From the NCBI GenBank assembly GCA_964638795.1, contig CAZXAX010000015.1, forward strand, positions 1 to 34,524: 34,524 nt of DNA, written 5' to 3'. Below, piece after piece: positions 33,848 to 34,524 of the stretch (the stretch's first letter is position 1; each line of letters opens with the position of its first letter). The stretch is from CAIYHK01 sp964638795. GTDB taxonomy: Bacteria > Actinomycetota > Acidimicrobiia > Acidimicrobiales > Ilumatobacteraceae. A program made the translations under genes and the position numbers. Below the pieces are notes generated by a model. That model did not search any database, was not told the DNA's origin, and saw only the letters and a list, made by a program, of their open reading frames with translations.

Positions 33848-34524
33848 GTGGCCCGATCAAACTTTCTCGCTCACCTGGCCACAATCGTTGGCGTCGACAA
33901 TGTGTTGTCCGACCCACAAGTTCGGGCAAGTTTCGAAACTGACTGGACTGGCCGCTTTCAAGGGCAGGCAATGGCGGTTGTACGACCACGTACTCACGCC
34001 GAAGTAATTGCAGTGGTGCAACTCTGCATCGCCGAACACATCGCGGTTGTGCCCCAAGGTGGAAATACTGGGTTGGTGGGTGGCTCGGTGCCGCTACGTG
34101 GCGGAATTGTCCTGACCACTGCACTGCTGGATTCAATCGAGCCCATACATAACAACACAGTTCGGGTCGGCGCGGGGGCAACACTGGGTGACCTTCAACG
34201 CCACTGTGCGGCCGTGGGATTACGTTTCAGTGTCGACCTTGCAGCACGGGACTCGGCGACCCTCGGTGGGATGTTTGCAACCAATGCCAGTGGCCTCAAC
34301 CATCTGCGCTTTGGCGCAATGCGAGAAAACACCAACAATGTCGATGCGGTTTATGGAACCGGTGAAAGCGTGAAGAATGCAACCGTTGATCCGCTCTGCG
34401 GCTCTGAGGGGATATTTGGAATCGTTACGAGCCTGGAACTCCAGCTGCACAATTTGCCTGTTGAGACAAGTGTGATGATCGCATCCTTTGCCTCAGTCGA
34501 AAACGCGGTCACTACTTCGCTTTC
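33848..34524 (+). CDS. FAD-linked oxidase / 2-hydroxyacid dehydrogenase (3' partial)
   Basis: An open frame from GTG 33848 runs off the window end, giving 225 codons. It opens MARSNFLAHLATIVGVDNVL. It shows the FAD-binding PCMH-type fold of D-lactate, glycolate and 2-hydroxyglutarate dehydrogenases: VVRPRTHAEVIAVVQLC, then VVPQGGNTGLVGGSVP at about 69-84, VGAGATLGDLQRHC, SATLGGMFATNASG and GSEGIFGIVTSLEL. The C-terminal half, which would carry substrate and Fe-S or cap residues, is missing. It follows SMP-30 on the same strand by 32 bases. The alternative start TTG 33842 would add two residues. Confidence 0.88.
   Translation, partial: MARSNFLAHLATIVGVDNVLSDPQVRASFETDWTGRFQGQAMAVVRPRTHAEVIAVVQLCIAEHIAVVPQGGNTGLVGGSVPLRGGIVLTTALLDSIEPIHNNTVRVGAGATLGDLQRHCAAVGLRFSVDLAARDSATLGGMFATNASGLNHLRFGAMRENTNNVDAVYGTGESVKNATVDPLCGSEGIFGIVTSLELQLHNLPVETSVMIASFASVENAVTTSL

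Noticed and set aside
1..34524. tRNA, rRNA, insertion sequences, phage integration or replication origin
   Set aside because: I looked at all intergenic stretches and saw no cloverleaf, transposase, integrase, terminal repeats or DnaA-box cluster.

Overview
The window looks like a piece of an actinobacterial genome, most likely an aquatic Acidimicrobiia-type lineage (inference). The signs are moderate GC by eye, a GAF-ANTAR regulator, an LAETG (class E sortase type) surface anchor, threonine-rich linkers in several exported proteins, many GTG/TTG starts, and several genes whose start codon lies 6-7 bases after a TANNNT box (probable leaderless mRNAs). Three runs of exactly 100 N, each flanked by a duplicated stretch (35, 55 and 55 bases), show a scaffolded draft or metagenome assembly. 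Two of these artificial gaps break the frames of gltD and citrate synthase, which are really intact.

Layout. 1-2102: the end of a beta-rich surface/structural protein, then a leftward pair: a LuxR-type response regulator with a degenerate receiver and a GAF-ANTAR protein. 2303-7923: a rightward cluster coding for a secreted, sortase-anchored stalk protein followed closely by a GT4 glycosyltransferase, a six-hairpin glycosidase-like protein and a GH130 enzyme, with overlapping or nearly abutting ends. 7984-13496: an SDR, an OafA-type acyltransferase with an SGNH domain, a leftward LysM lipoprotein and CapA-like lipoprotein, and a second SDR. 13497-19667: leftward gltB-gltD (glutamate synthase). 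19772-24459: a crotonase, a nitroreductase, a GntR/HutC regulator and a divergent mitochondrial-type aconitase. 24410-28160: a leftward HAD-IB hydrolase fused to a degenerate acyltransferase-like domain, a LysR regulator and an acyl-CoA carboxylase carboxyltransferase. 28276-34524: citrate synthase, then an operon-like run of a double-domain CoA-transferase, an SDR, an SMP-30 protein and an FAD-linked oxidase cut by the window end.

The genes fall into three themes: cell-envelope and surface glycan functions on the left; nitrogen assimilation and the entry steps of the TCA cycle (citrate synthase, aconitase) in the middle and right; and acyl-CoA/lipid catabolism scattered over the right half. 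Genes are packed tightly, and no gene-free stretch exceeds about 230 bases.

The least explained structure is the 226-base region 25631-25856. It holds three consecutive perfect hairpins whose loops are all runs of five or six G (C on the other strand). A plausible leftward promoter sits just outside them, so the transcript would display three C-rich loops. G-rich ribosome binding sites of the form GGGGGAA occur in front of several genes here, so a C-loop RNA that pairs with them is a testable idea. A fourth G5-loop hairpin sits at the predicted 5' end of the citrate synthase mRNA.
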